Notes under the pieces: generated by a model | The model's input: the letters and a program-made list of their open reading frames with translations, nothing else | What the model was told of the DNA's origin: nothing | The model's database searches: none | NCBI RefSeq assembly: GCF_032163395.1 | Contig: NZ_CP119968.1 | Span: 2,382,001 to 2,446,000, forward strand | Direction: 5' to 3' | DNA length: 64,000 bases | Origin: Gloeocapsopsis dulcis | GTDB lineage: Bacteria > Cyanobacteriota > Cyanobacteriia > Cyanobacteriales > Chroococcidiopsidaceae | Part shown: positions 43,778 to 53,846 of the stretch, one piece after another | Position numbering within the stretch: the stretch's first letter is position 1 | Layout: every line of letters begins with the position of its first letter | Made by a program: the position numbers and the translations under genes

Positions 43778-45130
43778 TTAGAGAATCTTACGCCCTGTGA
43801 GGACTTCGCGAACTTCTAGCATTGCCGAGTAGGTAGGTAGAATGTGGAGTGTTTGATCGCGTGGTGTATGTTCTAACGCCGTGGCGATCGCATCGCGCAA
43901 ATCTTCTTTAACGATGAGTTGCAAACCGCCATTCTCTTGCTGAGAGTAGCCTAACCGTAGTGCCATATCATAGACGCGATCGCCACTGGCTATGAATGTT
44001 CCACCCTGAGCGACAAGTTTTTCGGTATCGACATCCCAAATCCAAGAGACATCAGTACCATCAGGAATGCGATCATTGAGTACGAACAGAACTGGTGCAA
44101 GTTGTGAAGATTGCTGTTCTTGCCTTACCTGATTAACTGCGCGGATTGTTTCATTCATGCCCACAGGATTTTTGGATAACAGAATCCGTATGTGTTTACC
44201 ATTGACGTGTAATTCTTCAGCCCGTCCAAACGCTGCTTGGAAATTGTTAATTGTGTCGCGAATTGTTGCGTCATCAACACCTAATTGTTGCGCGGCTAAA
44301 ACTGCAGCTAAAGTGTTGTACTTGTTGTATAATCCAATTAAAATCTGCGGGTATTTTTGACTGTTAATTGCTACTGGTGCTTTATGGAAACCACAGCTAG
44401 GACAATGAAAATCTCCTAAATGGGATAAATAAACACCTTGGTAATCGAGCGAATGTCCGCAGTTAGGGCAGTAAATTGAGTCTACTGCATGAGGAATTTC
44501 TTCTAGATACTGTTCAGGTTCGTTTAAACCAAAAAATAAGACTTTTTGAGGTAATTGTTGACCCATGTAAGAAAGAGTTGGGTCATCAGCATTTGGAATC
44601 ACTATGGTGTTGGCTGGTAAAGTTGCGATCGCTTTTCCCCAGCGTTGACTAATAGTATCTACTTCACCATAGCGATCGAGTTGGTCGCGAAATAAATTTA
44701 AACACAGAATAACTCTTGGTTGAATTGCGGCGACAACTTTGGGAACAACGTTTTCATCAACTTCTAGAATTGCATAATCGACATCGAGTTTGCCTACCAA
44801 GTTGGTACTAGCAAGTAGTGTTGTCATCAAGCCATTCTCTAAATTCGCACCAGTTGCATTGTGTGCAACGCGTTTTCCTTGACGTTCTAGCATGGTGCGT
44901 AACAGCAAAGATGTCGTCGTTTTGCCGTTCGTCCCTGCAATTAGAATCACGCCATGCTTGACTTGACAACTGAGTAGCTGTAGTAATTGGGGCTGTAAGC
45001 GACGTGCAATTTCGCCTGGTAAGACACTTGCTGCACCAAGTTTAAGCGATCGCACTGCAAACGTCACTGTTTTTGCGGTTAATACTGCTAAACCTAGTTG
45101 TAGTCTATCTTTAATCTGAATTTTTGCCAT
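43778..45130 (-). CDS. murT: Lipid II isoglutaminyl synthase ligase subunit MurT
   Basis: The protein has 450 residues and is a Mur-ligase relative. The ATP loop is AGTNGKTTTS (65-74), VDYAILEVDE provides the central acidic residues, and LFRDQLDRYGEVD and a C-terminal domain (DUF1727-like) follow. A Cys4 zinc ribbon sits inside the central domain (C221, C224, C243, C246: YCPNCG and FHCPSCG), a hallmark of MurT. With GatD it amidates the second stem-peptide residue of lipid II. The start ATG has a purine-rich AGTAGGGGAA before it. It is the first gene of a two-gene unit. Confidence 0.92.
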   Translation of the reverse strand: MAKIQIKDRLQLGLAVLTAKTVTFAVRSLKLGAASVLPGEIARRLQPQLLQLLSCQVKHGVILIAGTNGKTTTSLLLRTMLERQGKRVAHNATGANLENGLMTTLLASTNLVGKLDVDYAILEVDENVVPKVVAAIQPRVILCLNLFRDQLDRYGEVDTISQRWGKAIATLPANTIVIPNADDPTLSYMGQQLPQKVLFFGLNEPEQYLEEIPHAVDSIYCPNCGHSLDYQGVYLSHLGDFHCPSCGFHKAPVAINSQKYPQILIGLYNKYNTLAAVLAAQQLGVDDATIRDTINNFQAAFGRAEELHVNGKHIRILLSKNPVGMNETIRAVNQVRQEQQSSQLAPVLFVLNDRIPDGTDVSWIWDVDTEKLVAQGGTFIASGDRVYDMALRLGYSQQENGGLQLIVKEDLRDAIATALEHTPRDQTLHILPTYSAMLEVREVLTGRKIL

Positions 45131-46478
45131 TTCCCCTACTACTTATAGAAGCAACTGTAGCCAATCTTCATGCGCGCTTATATTTTTGCACTTTCCCTAC
45201 GCACCGCATAACTGACATGCTAGAAATCTTTAACCGACTATGGTAGTGCATATGGCTAAGTAGTTGACGCAGTATAACACTGAACGTCTGTAGAAAGCGT
45301 TATTTCTTGTGAGTGCATGCAGAAATTACTAGATACAGTTAGTTTTTAACTGAGGAATTAGGTATGTTGATACTAAAACTCGACTTGACTGAAGAACAGT
45401 AGACTACATTCGCGATCACATGCAAATAAGCATCATAAAAACTTCTATTCTTCCTTGAAGCCAAAATCATATAAACATCAGAAAAAAGTCACCTAAAATT
45501 CGTATCGCAAGCTATCAAAACTTGTATTTGTTCATTAGGCTTAAGCTTACTTTACATTTCTTAATTGCTACAAGTAGCACACTCAATTTAGACAGTTTTG
45601 ACTACTACAGCAATTGTTTGAGCAGAAGTCGTTTGAAGCTATGGACTACATCTTATTTCCAACTAAAGCTTTTTTGTTTCAAATCATGACACTGCATATT
45701 ACTTTGAGGCTTAGCTACCACATTAATCGAATACAGTTTCGTATAGATTAACCATATTAGTACCTTAGTATGCCTCGCTGATACAATACTTGCTAAAAAT
45801 ATGGCTGTTTGAGTATCTACAGTTGTCCTACTTTTAGTAGTTTGCAATACGGCCTTGCTGAAATGCTATCAAGTAGTCTTTAGAGTAATATATTTGACAA
45901 CCTACTCACATATATGGTAAAGACAATATATTAAAGATAAAATTTGAAAAGATGATGTAATTAAATAAACTTATTTTTTTGATACTTATATGATGAATAA
46001 ATGTTGCGTAAAATGCTATTAGCTATCAAGCAAGTTATTTTTCTAACAGATATAGAAGAAAATACATAGCACTATCTCAAAGGTGTTGTCATTGTTATGA
46101 CGCCGTTTTTAATTAAATAAAAAGACTATAAGTTACCAATTTATTGTTTAGTTAACAAGTTTGTATGTCAGTTTGCCGTAACAAATACTAAGTCAACCCA
46201 AAAAATATTGTAAGGAGATTCGCTGAATTAATTTAGTCCATAGATTGAGCTAATTAGATTGGCATTTAGTGCTTTTGTTTCCATAAAGTTATGAAATATG
46301 CAACAGATTTATTGCCTATTTTAAAATCTTTATTTTAAAGATAGGTGCGCTCATTGTCTAAAAGTAAAACAATTTGGAAGTACTCATCAATAGTCAAAAT
46401 CAGTGTAAAGTTTTGTCAATTTTAGAAAAAAAACGTTAAGAAATCCTGAGGAATTATATAGAATAATTTTGAAGAAAA
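45131..46478. other. 1.35-kb AT-rich spacer upstream of the STAND ATPase gene
   Basis: Stop codons are dense in all frames; the longest frame (64 residues, 45653-45847 minus) has no ribosome site and no family resemblance. No tRNA fold is seen. A short start-like frame at 45364 (ATG after GAGGAATTAGGT) ends after 12 codons. The length suggests decayed DNA. Confidence 0.45.
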
Positions 46479-47858
46479 ATGAAAATTTCAATAGAAGAAG
46501 CGCTAGAAATAGTAGAAAAAGTCACGCAGCAAGGTGGTTTAAGTAAAGTACAAGAAATTGTATTTCGTCAATGTTGGGCAGGATACTCTTATCAAGAAAT
46601 TGCCAAGAATTCTGGATATCAACTAGGTTACATCAGAGATGTTGGTCATAAATTGTGGCAATTACTTTCAAAAACTTTTGGTCAAAAAACTACAAAAACT
46701 AATTTTCAACGAGTAATTAATCAGTACCAACTAACTACATCATATCCAAAAGCTGAATGCCAGAGATCTTCGGCAAATACTTTTAATTTATCTACTCCAC
46801 AAACAAGCACAGCAAGCCAGAAGCAAGATTGGAAAGAGATAATTGATGTTTCTAACTTCTTTGGTCGTACCACTGAATTAGCTAATTTGGAGCAGTGGAT
46901 CGTAGGCGATCGCTGTCGCGTAGTATCGCTTTATGGAATGCCAGGAATTGGTAAGACATCGTTAGCAGCATTTTGTGCAGAACAGATACAACATAACTTT
47001 GAATATCTTATTTGGCACAATGTGCGTAATGCTCAACCAATTAGAGAACTGTTGACAGAAATTGTTTTGTTTTTATCAGAACAGCAAGCAGGAGAATTGC
47101 CGCAGACAATAGATGGCCTAGTATCACATTTAATGAATTATTTGAGACAGCATCGTTGTTTGGTGATTTTAGATAACTACGAATCTGTTTTACAAAGTGG
47201 TGGAAAAGCTGGGCGTTATCGCGATACTTACGAGGGATATGGACAACTACTACGGCAAGTAGCTGACGAAAGACATCAAAGTTGCTTGTTACTAACAACA
47301 AGAGAGATGCCTATTAGTTTAACCATTAAAGAAGGTAATCGGTTGCCTGTGCGATCGCTGCAATTAAGTGGTTTAGACCCAGAATCAGCCTATGAAATTT
47401 TGAAGGCGAAAGGCTTAGCATTTACTCCTGGAGAAGCACAAGGGTTATTCACGCGCTATTCAGGTAATCCACTTGCTTTAAAAATTGTAGCTGCATTAAT
47501 TCAATCTCTATATAAAGAAGATGCATCAAAGTTTTTGTCTCAAGGTCGAATTGTATTTGGAGAAATTTGGGGTCTTTTAGAGCAACAATTTAATCGTTTG
47601 TCCAACCGCGAAAAGCAAGTAATGTTGTGGTTAACAAGCTATCAAGAAGGCGCTCATTTGCTAAAACTAGATGAAAATAACTTACCAGGATTATCTACAA
47701 GAGCAGTGTTAGAAGCTTTGCAATCTTTACAACAGCGATCGCTCCTTGAAAATAACTCATTGCGTTTTACCCAACCTAGTATGATTTTAGAGTACCTCAA
47801 AGAAGTAACTCACGATAAAAGTAATAGTATTCTCAAATTTGCTACTACATCTTCATAA
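46479..47858 (+). CDS. Short STAND (NB-ARC) ATPase with N-terminal helix-turn-helix
   Basis: The protein has 459 residues. The first 65 (KISIEEALEIVEKVTQQGG, then LSKVQEIVFRQCWAGYSYQE) resemble the N-terminal helix-turn-helix of cyanobacterial vWA-MoxR-associated/NACHT-like proteins. An NB-ARC NTPase follows: FFGR (127-130), Walker A GMPGIGKTS (153-161), Walker B LVILDNYESV (228-237), GNPLALKIV and a winged-helix region to the end. STAND proteins usually end in WD40, TPR or pentapeptide sensor repeats. Here the frame stops right after the winged helix and only 36 bases before a convergent gene. It may be naturally short or have lost its sensor. Role (signalling or defence) is unknown. Confidence 0.82.
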   Translation: MKISIEEALEIVEKVTQQGGLSKVQEIVFRQCWAGYSYQEIAKNSGYQLGYIRDVGHKLWQLLSKTFGQKTTKTNFQRVINQYQLTTSYPKAECQRSSANTFNLSTPQTSTASQKQDWKEIIDVSNFFGRTTELANLEQWIVGDRCRVVSLYGMPGIGKTSLAAFCAEQIQHNFEYLIWHNVRNAQPIRELLTEIVLFLSEQQAGELPQTIDGLVSHLMNYLRQHRCLVILDNYESVLQSGGKAGRYRDTYEGYGQLLRQVADERHQSCLLLTTREMPISLTIKEGNRLPVRSLQLSGLDPESAYEILKAKGLAFTPGEAQGLFTRYSGNPLALKIVAALIQSLYKEDASKFLSQGRIVFGEIWGLLEQQFNRLSNREKQVMLWLTSYQEGAHLLKLDENNLPGLSTRAVLEALQSLQQRSLLENNSLRFTQPSMILEYLKEVTHDKSNSILKFATTSS

Positions 47859-47894
47859 TTGAGCCAACTTCCCATATTCACTAAAAATCACGGC

Positions 47895-48875
47895 TTAAAG
47901 TTGCTTCTCTAGTTGAGCTGTCGCAGTGATAAATTGCTGAGTTTGCTCAATGTCAAACCGAGAACAAAAACTCTCTACTGTCAGTTTTAAACCTTGTTGT
48001 AGAGAAATTTTCGGTTCCCAGTTCAGCCAAGCTTTTGCACGTGTAATATCTGGACAGCGATGGCGCGGATCGTCTAGCAGTGGCGGTGCAAACTCAATCT
48101 TGACACTAGGATTTACTAGTTTTTGCACAGTTTGAGCTAGCTCTAGGAGAGTACATTTATTTGGGCTGCCTAAGTTAACTGGACCGATATATTCACTATT
48201 CATCAGCCGCATTAATCCTTCTACTAGGTCGGAAACATAGCAGAAACTCCGAGTTTGATAGCCGTCACCATATACTACCAAAGGCTGATTACGGAGAGCC
48301 TGAAATACCAAGTTACTTATGACTCTACCATCATTTTCTAACATGCGCGGACCGTAGGTATTAAAGATGCGGGCAGCACAAATTTTTACAGCATTTTGCC
48401 GATGATAATCAAAAGTGAGAGTTTCAGCAATGCGTTTACCTTCGTTGTAGCAGGAGCGAATCCCGATTGGATCGACATTCCCTCTGTAGTCCTCACTTTG
48501 AGGATGAACTTCTGGATCGCCATAAACTTCGCCAGTAGAGGCTAGGAGAAATTTTGCTTTCACCCTTTTGGCAAGCCCTAGCATATTTAATGTCCCGATC
48601 GCATTAGTTTTAATTGTTTTGACTGAATTAAATTGGCAATGCACGCGAGTAGTAGGACAAGCTAGATGATAAATTTGCTCAACTTCTAATCGAACAGGTT
48701 CGGTGACATCATGCCGTAGCAGTTCAAAATTTGGATATTCCATCCACTTAAGAATATTGCGTTTATGCCCCGTATAAAAATTATCTAAACAAATAACTTC
48801 ATGCCCTTGTGTCATCAATCGATCTATTAAATGAGAGCCAATTAAACCTGCACCACCCGTAACTAATATTCTCAT
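47895..48875 (-). CDS. UDP-glucuronate decarboxylase-like SDR enzyme
   Basis: The protein has 326 residues and is an extended short-chain dehydrogenase. NAD-binding [23 protein letters not shown] and HLACP lie in the front. The catalytic region is [15 protein letters not shown] with CYNEGKR supplying Tyr and Lys. [11 protein letters not shown] and [18 protein letters not shown] complete the pattern of UDP-xylose synthase (UXS). UXS converts UDP-glucuronate to UDP-xylose for polysaccharides. Two places differ from the typical UXS: YNEGK in place of YDEGK, and [12 protein letters not shown] where PASPxHYQxNPV is common. A related 4,6-dehydratase-type activity is possible. It is the last gene of the polysaccharide run. 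Confidence 0.85.
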   Translation of the reverse strand: MRILVTGGAGLIGSHLIDRLMTQGHEVICLDNFYTGHKRNILKWMEYPNFELLRHDVTEPVRLEVEQIYHLACPTTRVHCQFNSVKTIKTNAIGTLNMLGLAKRVKAKFLLASTGEVYGDPEVHPQSEDYRGNVDPIGIRSCYNEGKRIAETLTFDYHRQNAVKICAARIFNTYGPRMLENDGRVISNLVFQALRNQPLVVYGDGYQTRSFCYVSDLVEGLMRLMNSEYIGPVNLGSPNKCTLLELAQTVQKLVNPSVKIEFAPPLLDDPRHRCPDITRAKAWLNWEPKISLQQGLKLTVESFCSRFDIEQTQQFITATAQLEKQL

Positions 48876-48982
48876 CTTTACCTTGATCGTGAGCTATCTT
48901 TTATGTCTTGTTAATCAAGTTCAATTTGTGAACATTGATATTTTTGCGTTTTACAAAGCTAAAAAGTTTATTTAATATCTAC

Positions 48983-49225
48983 TTAAACTTTAATAGGTTT
49001 ATTAGTTTCTCTATTAATAGATAATTTGATTTGGTAATTTAGCTGTTGAAACTGATTTTGCATCCAAGTATAACCCTTAGCAATACAATGTGTACAAACT
49101 TCACCATAGTTTTTCCCCTGATCGTCGCAAAGAATTACACTTACTTCTTTTCTTTGAAAATATTGCTGACATAAGTAGCAAAGACAATATTCACTATAGC
49201 TACTACATTCAATTTGAAGTTGCAT
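48983..49225 (-). CDS. Small cysteine-rich protein, possible zinc-binding
   Basis: The protein has 80 residues. Two CxxC-type pairs (CYLC near 16-19 and CTHC near 44-47, plus single cysteines at 8, 14 and 33) suggest a zinc ribbon. The rest is polar and soluble, with a C-terminal helix rich in Gln. I do not recognise a characterised family; similar short proteins appear in other cyanobacteria. It sits between the sugar transferase and the UXS-like gene on the same strand, so it may be co-transcribed with the polysaccharide genes, without evidence for a role there. Confidence 0.55.
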   Translation of the reverse strand: MQLQIECSSYSEYCLCYLCQQYFQRKEVSVILCDDQGKNYGEVCTHCIAKGYTWMQNQFQQLNYQIKLSINRETNKPIKV

Positions 49226-49361
49226 AGTTCTTACTCTTAGTCAAATGTTCATTTTTTTTACAAAAGTAGCCTAAGTCAGTTGTTAAGTTCATAGATATAC
49301 TTCAGTAAGGGCATTTTAAAATTTAATTTCTTAGTTGAATCCAAGGAGAATAACTAACTAC

Positions 49362-50117
49362 TTAGTAAGCACCACATTTAGTTAAAACAACATACAGTGT
49401 TTTAAGTAGTAAATACAAGTCGTAAGTAATAGACCATTTGCGTTGGTAATCCAAATCCATCAGCACGATTGCTTCAAAATCTTTGATACTAGAACGTCCA
49501 TTTACCTGCCATTCACCTGTTATTCCTGGTTTAACCCGCAACCTTTGCCAGTGGTGAGGTGCGTACTGCTTGACTTCATCCTCTGTTGGTGGTCGAGTAC
49601 CAACTAAACTCATTTGTCCCAGTAACACGTTCCAAAATTGCGGCAATTCATCTAGACTAGTGCGGCGCAGAAAACCGCCTACACGAGTAACGCGCGGATC
49701 ATTTGAATTTTTAAAAATTTGTCCTTGAGCTTCATTTTTGACTAAATGTTGTAGTTGCTCAGCTTCAACCACCATTGAACGAAATTTCCAAATGCGGAAA
49801 ACACGACCATTCAACCCACAGCGAATCTGGCTGTAGAAGATTGGACCAGGGTTATCTAATTGCATTGCGATTCCCACTGGAATCATAACAATGGCAGTAA
49901 TTAGTAATCCGAACATAGCTCCGAAGATATCAATTAAACGTTTGGTGTGGCTGATAGTAGAGGGATGCATGATTGAGCTTGCTGTACAAGTATTGTATCC
50001 GTCTACTAAAGCAAGATTAGTCGATTCCTGTATTTCAGTGTGTGTGTATTTATCTCGAGTAATATGCCAATTATTTAAATTTGGAAAGCGTAATATAACT
50101 GGAACAATTTTTATCAT
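49362..50117 (-). CDS. Polyprenyl-phosphate sugar-1-phosphate transferase (initiating enzyme)
   Basis: The protein has 251 residues from the ATG at 50117; a TTG at 50150 would extend it by 11. After a short cytoplasmic front comes one membrane helix ([20 protein letters not shown]), then the WcaJ/RfbP/PglC-type catalytic domain: [39 protein letters not shown] with the Asp-Glu pair, VGTRPP and [15 protein letters not shown]. Such enzymes move a hexose-1-phosphate from UDP-sugar to undecaprenyl phosphate, the first step of repeat-unit assembly. This copy lacks the extra N-terminal membrane helices of long WbaP/CpsE types. It anchors the neighbouring glycosyltransferase genes as a polysaccharide pathway. 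Confidence 0.9.
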   Translation of the reverse strand: MIKIVPVILRFPNLNNWHITRDKYTHTEIQESTNLALVDGYNTCTASSIMHPSTISHTKRLIDIFGAMFGLLITAIVMIPVGIAMQLDNPGPIFYSQIRCGLNGRVFRIWKFRSMVVEAEQLQHLVKNEAQGQIFKNSNDPRVTRVGGFLRRTSLDELPQFWNVLLGQMSLVGTRPPTEDEVKQYAPHHWQRLRVKPGITGEWQVNGRSSIKDFEAIVLMDLDYQRKWSITYDLYLLLKTLYVVLTKCGAY

Positions 50118-50448
50118 TTTTCCACTTTTAAGGTTCTTGCTTGTCTCCAAAAATTCATAAACTAAAGTAGTTGATTGTTTTTATTTATTAGACAAATGCT
50201 AGATGATCAACCGTGCTAGTATTTTTACTCTATACACTTTCTACCGTTACTAAGAACACCACAAAAAAAGTTAATATGCTATTTTTCAAGAAAATTGCAT
50301 AGATAGAGTGAGTTTCATAAAAATCTATCTTTCTATTTACAAAGTTAATTTTTAACAATCACATTGAAAGTCTTTGAGAAGATATTGAAGTCTTAGTATT
50401 AAGTATCCAAACAGGCTGTTTACGCTTATGTCTAAGAAAATGTTTGAT
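50118..50448. other. 330-base spacer, no gene seen
   Basis: The spacer is AT-rich with no supported open frame. It separates the sugar transferase from the next upstream glycosyltransferase gene, so the transferase may have its own promoter here; none is distinct. Confidence 0.4.
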
Positions 50449-51783
50449 TTAAGATATAAGTTGTATGAGTTCTTTATGTAAGTAAAACTTCACTCCGGAC
50501 AAACAGCCTAAAATCTCTGCCAATAGTGTGCTATGCCTGGGTTCAAAACCTTTTAACAGCCCACGTAAAAACAGCTTTACATAGTACTTTGGTAGAGTAA
50601 AGAACAAGTGACGCAGGTTACCCCAGTGCCGATACTTAGAAAACTGAATCAACCGAGCCGCTGCATCTCCTCGCAAATAAAAGTATATCTGCTGTTTCAA
50701 GTCATCCATATTTCTGCGATGATAGTGGTAAACTACAGCTGTTGGCTCGTAGCGACAAGCCCAACCTTCAGCGAGCACTCGGTACCATAGTTCAGAATCT
50801 CCATTACACCCAGCAGCTCCTACGTCTAACCGTTCGTCAAAATCACCCACTAGTTCAAAAGCCTTACGTCGGAAGGCCATATTGGCACCAGCTCCTATGT
50901 GCCAAACAGGAACACCCCAAGGCTTGCACTGCTCAAAAAAGTGGGTATCAAAAGTTATGGCACGATACCCTCGATTAAAGCCCCAATATTTTTCAAAGAT
51001 GAATTGCGCTTCTGTTTCTAGTTCTGCCGGTAGAACCAGTCCGGTAACAGCCATCACCGTGGAGTCATCAAAGCTTTGCCGCAGTCGATCGAGCCAGTCA
51101 GGATGAACTGTCACATCATCATCAGTAAAGGCAATAATGTCGCTTGTACTGTGACGGATGCCTGTATTGCGTGCTATGTCTAAACCAGGGCTGGGTTCTA
51201 GTACATACCGGATGCCTGGCATCTGAGCAACGAGCTGACGTGTAGTGTCTGAACTCGGGGCATTGTCTACAACCAGGATTTCCTGTGGGGACTGGAATAA
51301 ATTTTGTAACGAATGCAGGCATCGTGCTAATCGTTCTGGTCGATCCCGCGTACAAATAACCACGGAAACAGATTCACTTGTAGGCTGTGACCAACATTCA
51401 CGGAGCTTAGCCAGAGGTTGCTGCAATTCCACTAGTGCATTAAACTTTGGAGGAATTAGATTTTTTTTAGGCAGTTCAGGCAAGTGTGCTTTGAAACCTT
51501 GCTCAAAAAGGCGATCGCCGACTGCTGGGGTAATAGTTTGCAGCACCAGGTTTGCCAGTTGCGTAGCGGGCATGGGTAACTGAGCGGCTGGAATTTCTAG
51601 ATGACCAAGGGGGATGCTGTACCACCAAAACACTATATATAGCCCCTGATAGTCTGGTTCAAAAGGGAGTGCAGGAATGCCTTCACTCAGCTCAAGGTGC
51701 AGAATTTTCCAGGGAGCAAATGTATTCACAATTGGCTTGCCTCCAATTCCGCTCAGTCTATTCGCTTTTTCTAAATAGAACAT
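50449..51783 (-). CDS. Family 2 glycosyltransferase with N-terminal accessory domain
   Basis: The protein has 444 residues. About 120 residues at the front form a beta-rich domain (ILHLELSEGIPALPF, YIVFWWYSIPLGHLEI) that also occurs in the glycosyltransferase ending at 56631. The GT-A domain begins SVSVVICTRDRPERLARCL and has ILVVDNAPSSD, PGLDIARNTGI, and AFTDDDVTVHPDWLDRL with the metal-binding aspartates. A C-terminal hydrophobic stretch may contact the membrane. It adds one sugar to the lipid-linked unit; donor unknown. The start ATG overlaps the epimerase 3' end by 13 bases, so these two are coupled. Confidence 0.85.
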   Translation of the reverse strand: MFYLEKANRLSGIGGKPIVNTFAPWKILHLELSEGIPALPFEPDYQGLYIVFWWYSIPLGHLEIPAAQLPMPATQLANLVLQTITPAVGDRLFEQGFKAHLPELPKKNLIPPKFNALVELQQPLAKLRECWSQPTSESVSVVICTRDRPERLARCLHSLQNLFQSPQEILVVDNAPSSDTTRQLVAQMPGIRYVLEPSPGLDIARNTGIRHSTSDIIAFTDDDVTVHPDWLDRLRQSFDDSTVMAVTGLVLPAELETEAQFIFEKYWGFNRGYRAITFDTHFFEQCKPWGVPVWHIGAGANMAFRRKAFELVGDFDERLDVGAAGCNGDSELWYRVLAEGWACRYEPTAVVYHYHRRNMDDLKQQIYFYLRGDAAARLIQFSKYRHWGNLRHLFFTLPKYYVKLFLRGLLKGFEPRHSTLLAEILGCLSGVKFYLHKELIQLIS

Positions 51784-52703
51784 AATAAATTAAGGAAAAG
51801 GTTTATGCTAGATTGCACCGACCACTGAGGACTAAAGCCTAGAAGTAAATTTGCTCTTGATATATCTGCTTGCGAATGCTGAATGTCTCCAGGACGGGAA
51901 AGCGAAAATCTAGCTTCTGCTTTCCATTGAGGAAAACAAGCTTTTAGGATATCAACAAGTTGGACAAGAGAAGTTGCTTTTCCCGTGCCTAAATTACAAG
52001 TTAAGTAAGAGCCTGGGGCAAGTGGAATAGTTAAAGCTTTGGCAAAGGCGATCGCTACATCTTTGACGTAGATGAAGTCTCGTGTCTGAGTCCCATCTCC
52101 ATAAATTGTAATTGGTAGACCTTGCTGCATTGCTGAAACAAAGACGGAAATAACACCAGAGTATTGAGAGCTAGGTAATTGTCGCAGACCAAATACATTA
52201 AACATTCGTAATGCCACAAATGAAAAGCCTAGTTGTTTGGCGAACAAACTAGCATATTGCTCGCAAACTAATTTTTGTAAACCATAAGGAGAAATAGGAC
52301 AAGTGTCTTGATGTTCTGAAATAGGCAAATAACTTTGTTTTCCATAGACAGCCGCAGAGCTAGCAAAGACTAACCTGGGGATATTTAGAACCTGACAGAG
52401 CTGAATTACTGCAATCATTGTAGAAAGATTATGATGATGAGCCTCTAGTGGTCTTAGCCAAGATTCTGTAACAGAGGGGATAGCTGCTAAATGAGCAATT
52501 CCATCAATGCGAGCAGCAAAATCTTTCGGTTGACACATAAATACATCTTTTTGTAGAAATTTTAGACGGGGATGTTTAGGTAGGTTTTGTAAGTTCCCTG
52601 TAGTGAGGTTATCGACTACTGTTACAGTGTGACCTTCTGATAAAAGCTGTTCTGTAACATGAGAGCCAATAAAACCTGCTCCACCAGTGACGATAAAATG
52701 CAT
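51771..52703 (-). CDS. NAD-dependent sugar epimerase/dehydratase (GalE-like)
   Basis: The protein has 310 residues. NAD-binding VTGGAGFIGSHVTEQ starts the protein, with VDNLTTGNLQNL and HLAAIPSV. The catalytic residues are Ser in FASSAAVYG and YGLQKLVCEQYA (Tyr and Lys). RMFNVFGLRQLP and IYGDGTQTRDFIYVKDVA are typical of UDP-hexose 4-epimerases. It would provide an epimerised nucleotide sugar for the polysaccharide. The substrate is not readable from the motifs. It overlaps the following glycosyltransferase gene and lies about 80 bases after the preceding one. Confidence 0.87.
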   Translation of the reverse strand: MHFIVTGGAGFIGSHVTEQLLSEGHTVTVVDNLTTGNLQNLPKHPRLKFLQKDVFMCQPKDFAARIDGIAHLAAIPSVTESWLRPLEAHHHNLSTMIAVIQLCQVLNIPRLVFASSAAVYGKQSYLPISEHQDTCPISPYGLQKLVCEQYASLFAKQLGFSFVALRMFNVFGLRQLPSSQYSGVISVFVSAMQQGLPITIYGDGTQTRDFIYVKDVAIAFAKALTIPLAPGSYLTCNLGTGKATSLVQLVDILKACFPQWKAEARFSLSRPGDIQHSQADISRANLLLGFSPQWSVQSSINLFLNLLCSI

Positions 52704-52783
52704 GACTCTAGAGTTTGAATGAGCGGCTTGAGTGTAAATAACTTTCGTTTTTCAAAATCTTTTGATCCCATTCCATCTGACGC

Positions 52784-53800
52784 TTACCAGCTCCATTGAC
52801 GGGCAATATTTATGACTTTGCTATTAGCCCTCTTGGTATTAGCCTTTAGCCAGAGGCGGACGGGGACAGGCACTATTAACTTCAATAGCGTTTTCACTCG
52901 GTACAGGAGGTAAAAAAACTTCATCTGATACAAGCGGTATAAAATTGGCTGCCGATAAGGCCATAGTGCCTGTTGCAGAGCTTCCCAGACTTCGGTGTCC
53001 TTAACCTCTTGTTCAGACAAATACTCCTCTAGCCAGTTCAAGAAAGTCAGTTGGGCAGAACTCATTAGGGTAGAATGAAATTTTCCTGTTTCTATTGCTA
53101 CATAGCAACTGGAGCCTGGGTGCTGCCGATACCTGTCCCAACAGCCACTCTCCACAAATACAGGTGCTTTGAGACACAGCTTGGCAAAGAAGGCTTGATC
53201 CTCATGCAGACCTCGGAAGGTCTCGACAAATCCCCCTATATCTTCTATTACCTCCCGTCGGATCAGGACACCACAAGTGGCAGGTGTTTCAGCACCTTCT
53301 CCTTGTAAGAAGAGAGTGAGCAGTTGTGGTGGCTGCACCAAAGTATCAGGCTGGACACCAAGTTTCCGCCCGCGATCGCGTTGAATATCTTCAGGCTTCC
53401 CTGTCCAGCTGTACCACATTTGAGTAGACCCATAGATCATTGCAACTTCAGGCTGTGAGTCTAAGATTGCCACTTGTTGCTCTAATTTAGGTGGCAACCA
53501 GATATCATCAGCATCCAAGAAGGCAATATACTCGCCTTTGGCGTTGCTAATACCCAGGTTGCGCGAAGCACTCATGCCGCGATTTTGGTGGTCATCATGT
53601 TCCAGATAGCGCACTTTCTCGGGATATTGTGTTGCATAGCGCTGGGCAATAACAGTACTACAATCTGTTGAGCCGTCGTCTACTAGCAACAGTTCCCAGT
53701 AGTCATAAGTCTGGGCAAACACGCTCTCTATGGCTTCTTGGATGAATTTCTCAGCGTTCAAGAAAATAATGATGCCAGATACCAGTGGCTTGCTACTCAT
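52784..53800 (-). CDS. Family 2 glycosyltransferase (paralogue of the N-terminal half of the GT-methyltransferase fusion)
   Basis: The protein has 338 residues. GT-A fold: SGIIIFLNAEKFIQEAIES, LLLVDDGSTDCSTVIA, RNLGISNAKGEYIAFLDADD with the DxD-type aspartates, and GVLIRREVIEDIGGF with DQAFFAK toward the acceptor side. A C-terminal basic helix (WLKANTKRANSK) may touch the membrane. It is strikingly similar over about 300 residues to the first half of the 561-residue protein encoded 1.1 kb upstream, also at DNA level, so one arose by duplication. AGGAGGAAGCA precedes the ATG. Confidence 0.88.
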   Translation of the reverse strand: MSSKPLVSGIIIFLNAEKFIQEAIESVFAQTYDYWELLLVDDGSTDCSTVIAQRYATQYPEKVRYLEHDDHQNRGMSASRNLGISNAKGEYIAFLDADDIWLPPKLEQQVAILDSQPEVAMIYGSTQMWYSWTGKPEDIQRDRGRKLGVQPDTLVQPPQLLTLFLQGEGAETPATCGVLIRREVIEDIGGFVETFRGLHEDQAFFAKLCLKAPVFVESGCWDRYRQHPGSSCYVAIETGKFHSTLMSSAQLTFLNWLEEYLSEQEVKDTEVWEALQQALWPYRQPILYRLYQMKFFYLLYRVKTLLKLIVPVPVRLWLKANTKRANSKVINIARQWSW

Positions 53801-53846
53801 TGCTTCCTCCTACTAAAGTCGTGTCCAGCGATTACGCATAAGCCAC

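Noticed and set aside
45653-45847. 64-residue minus-strand frame in a long spacer
   Set aside because: No ribosome site, low-quality composition and no recognisable motif in AT-rich DNA.
49891-50160. 89-residue plus-strand frame opposite the sugar transferase
   Set aside because: It is antisense to the conserved membrane helix and N-terminus of the sugar transferase; no ribosome site.
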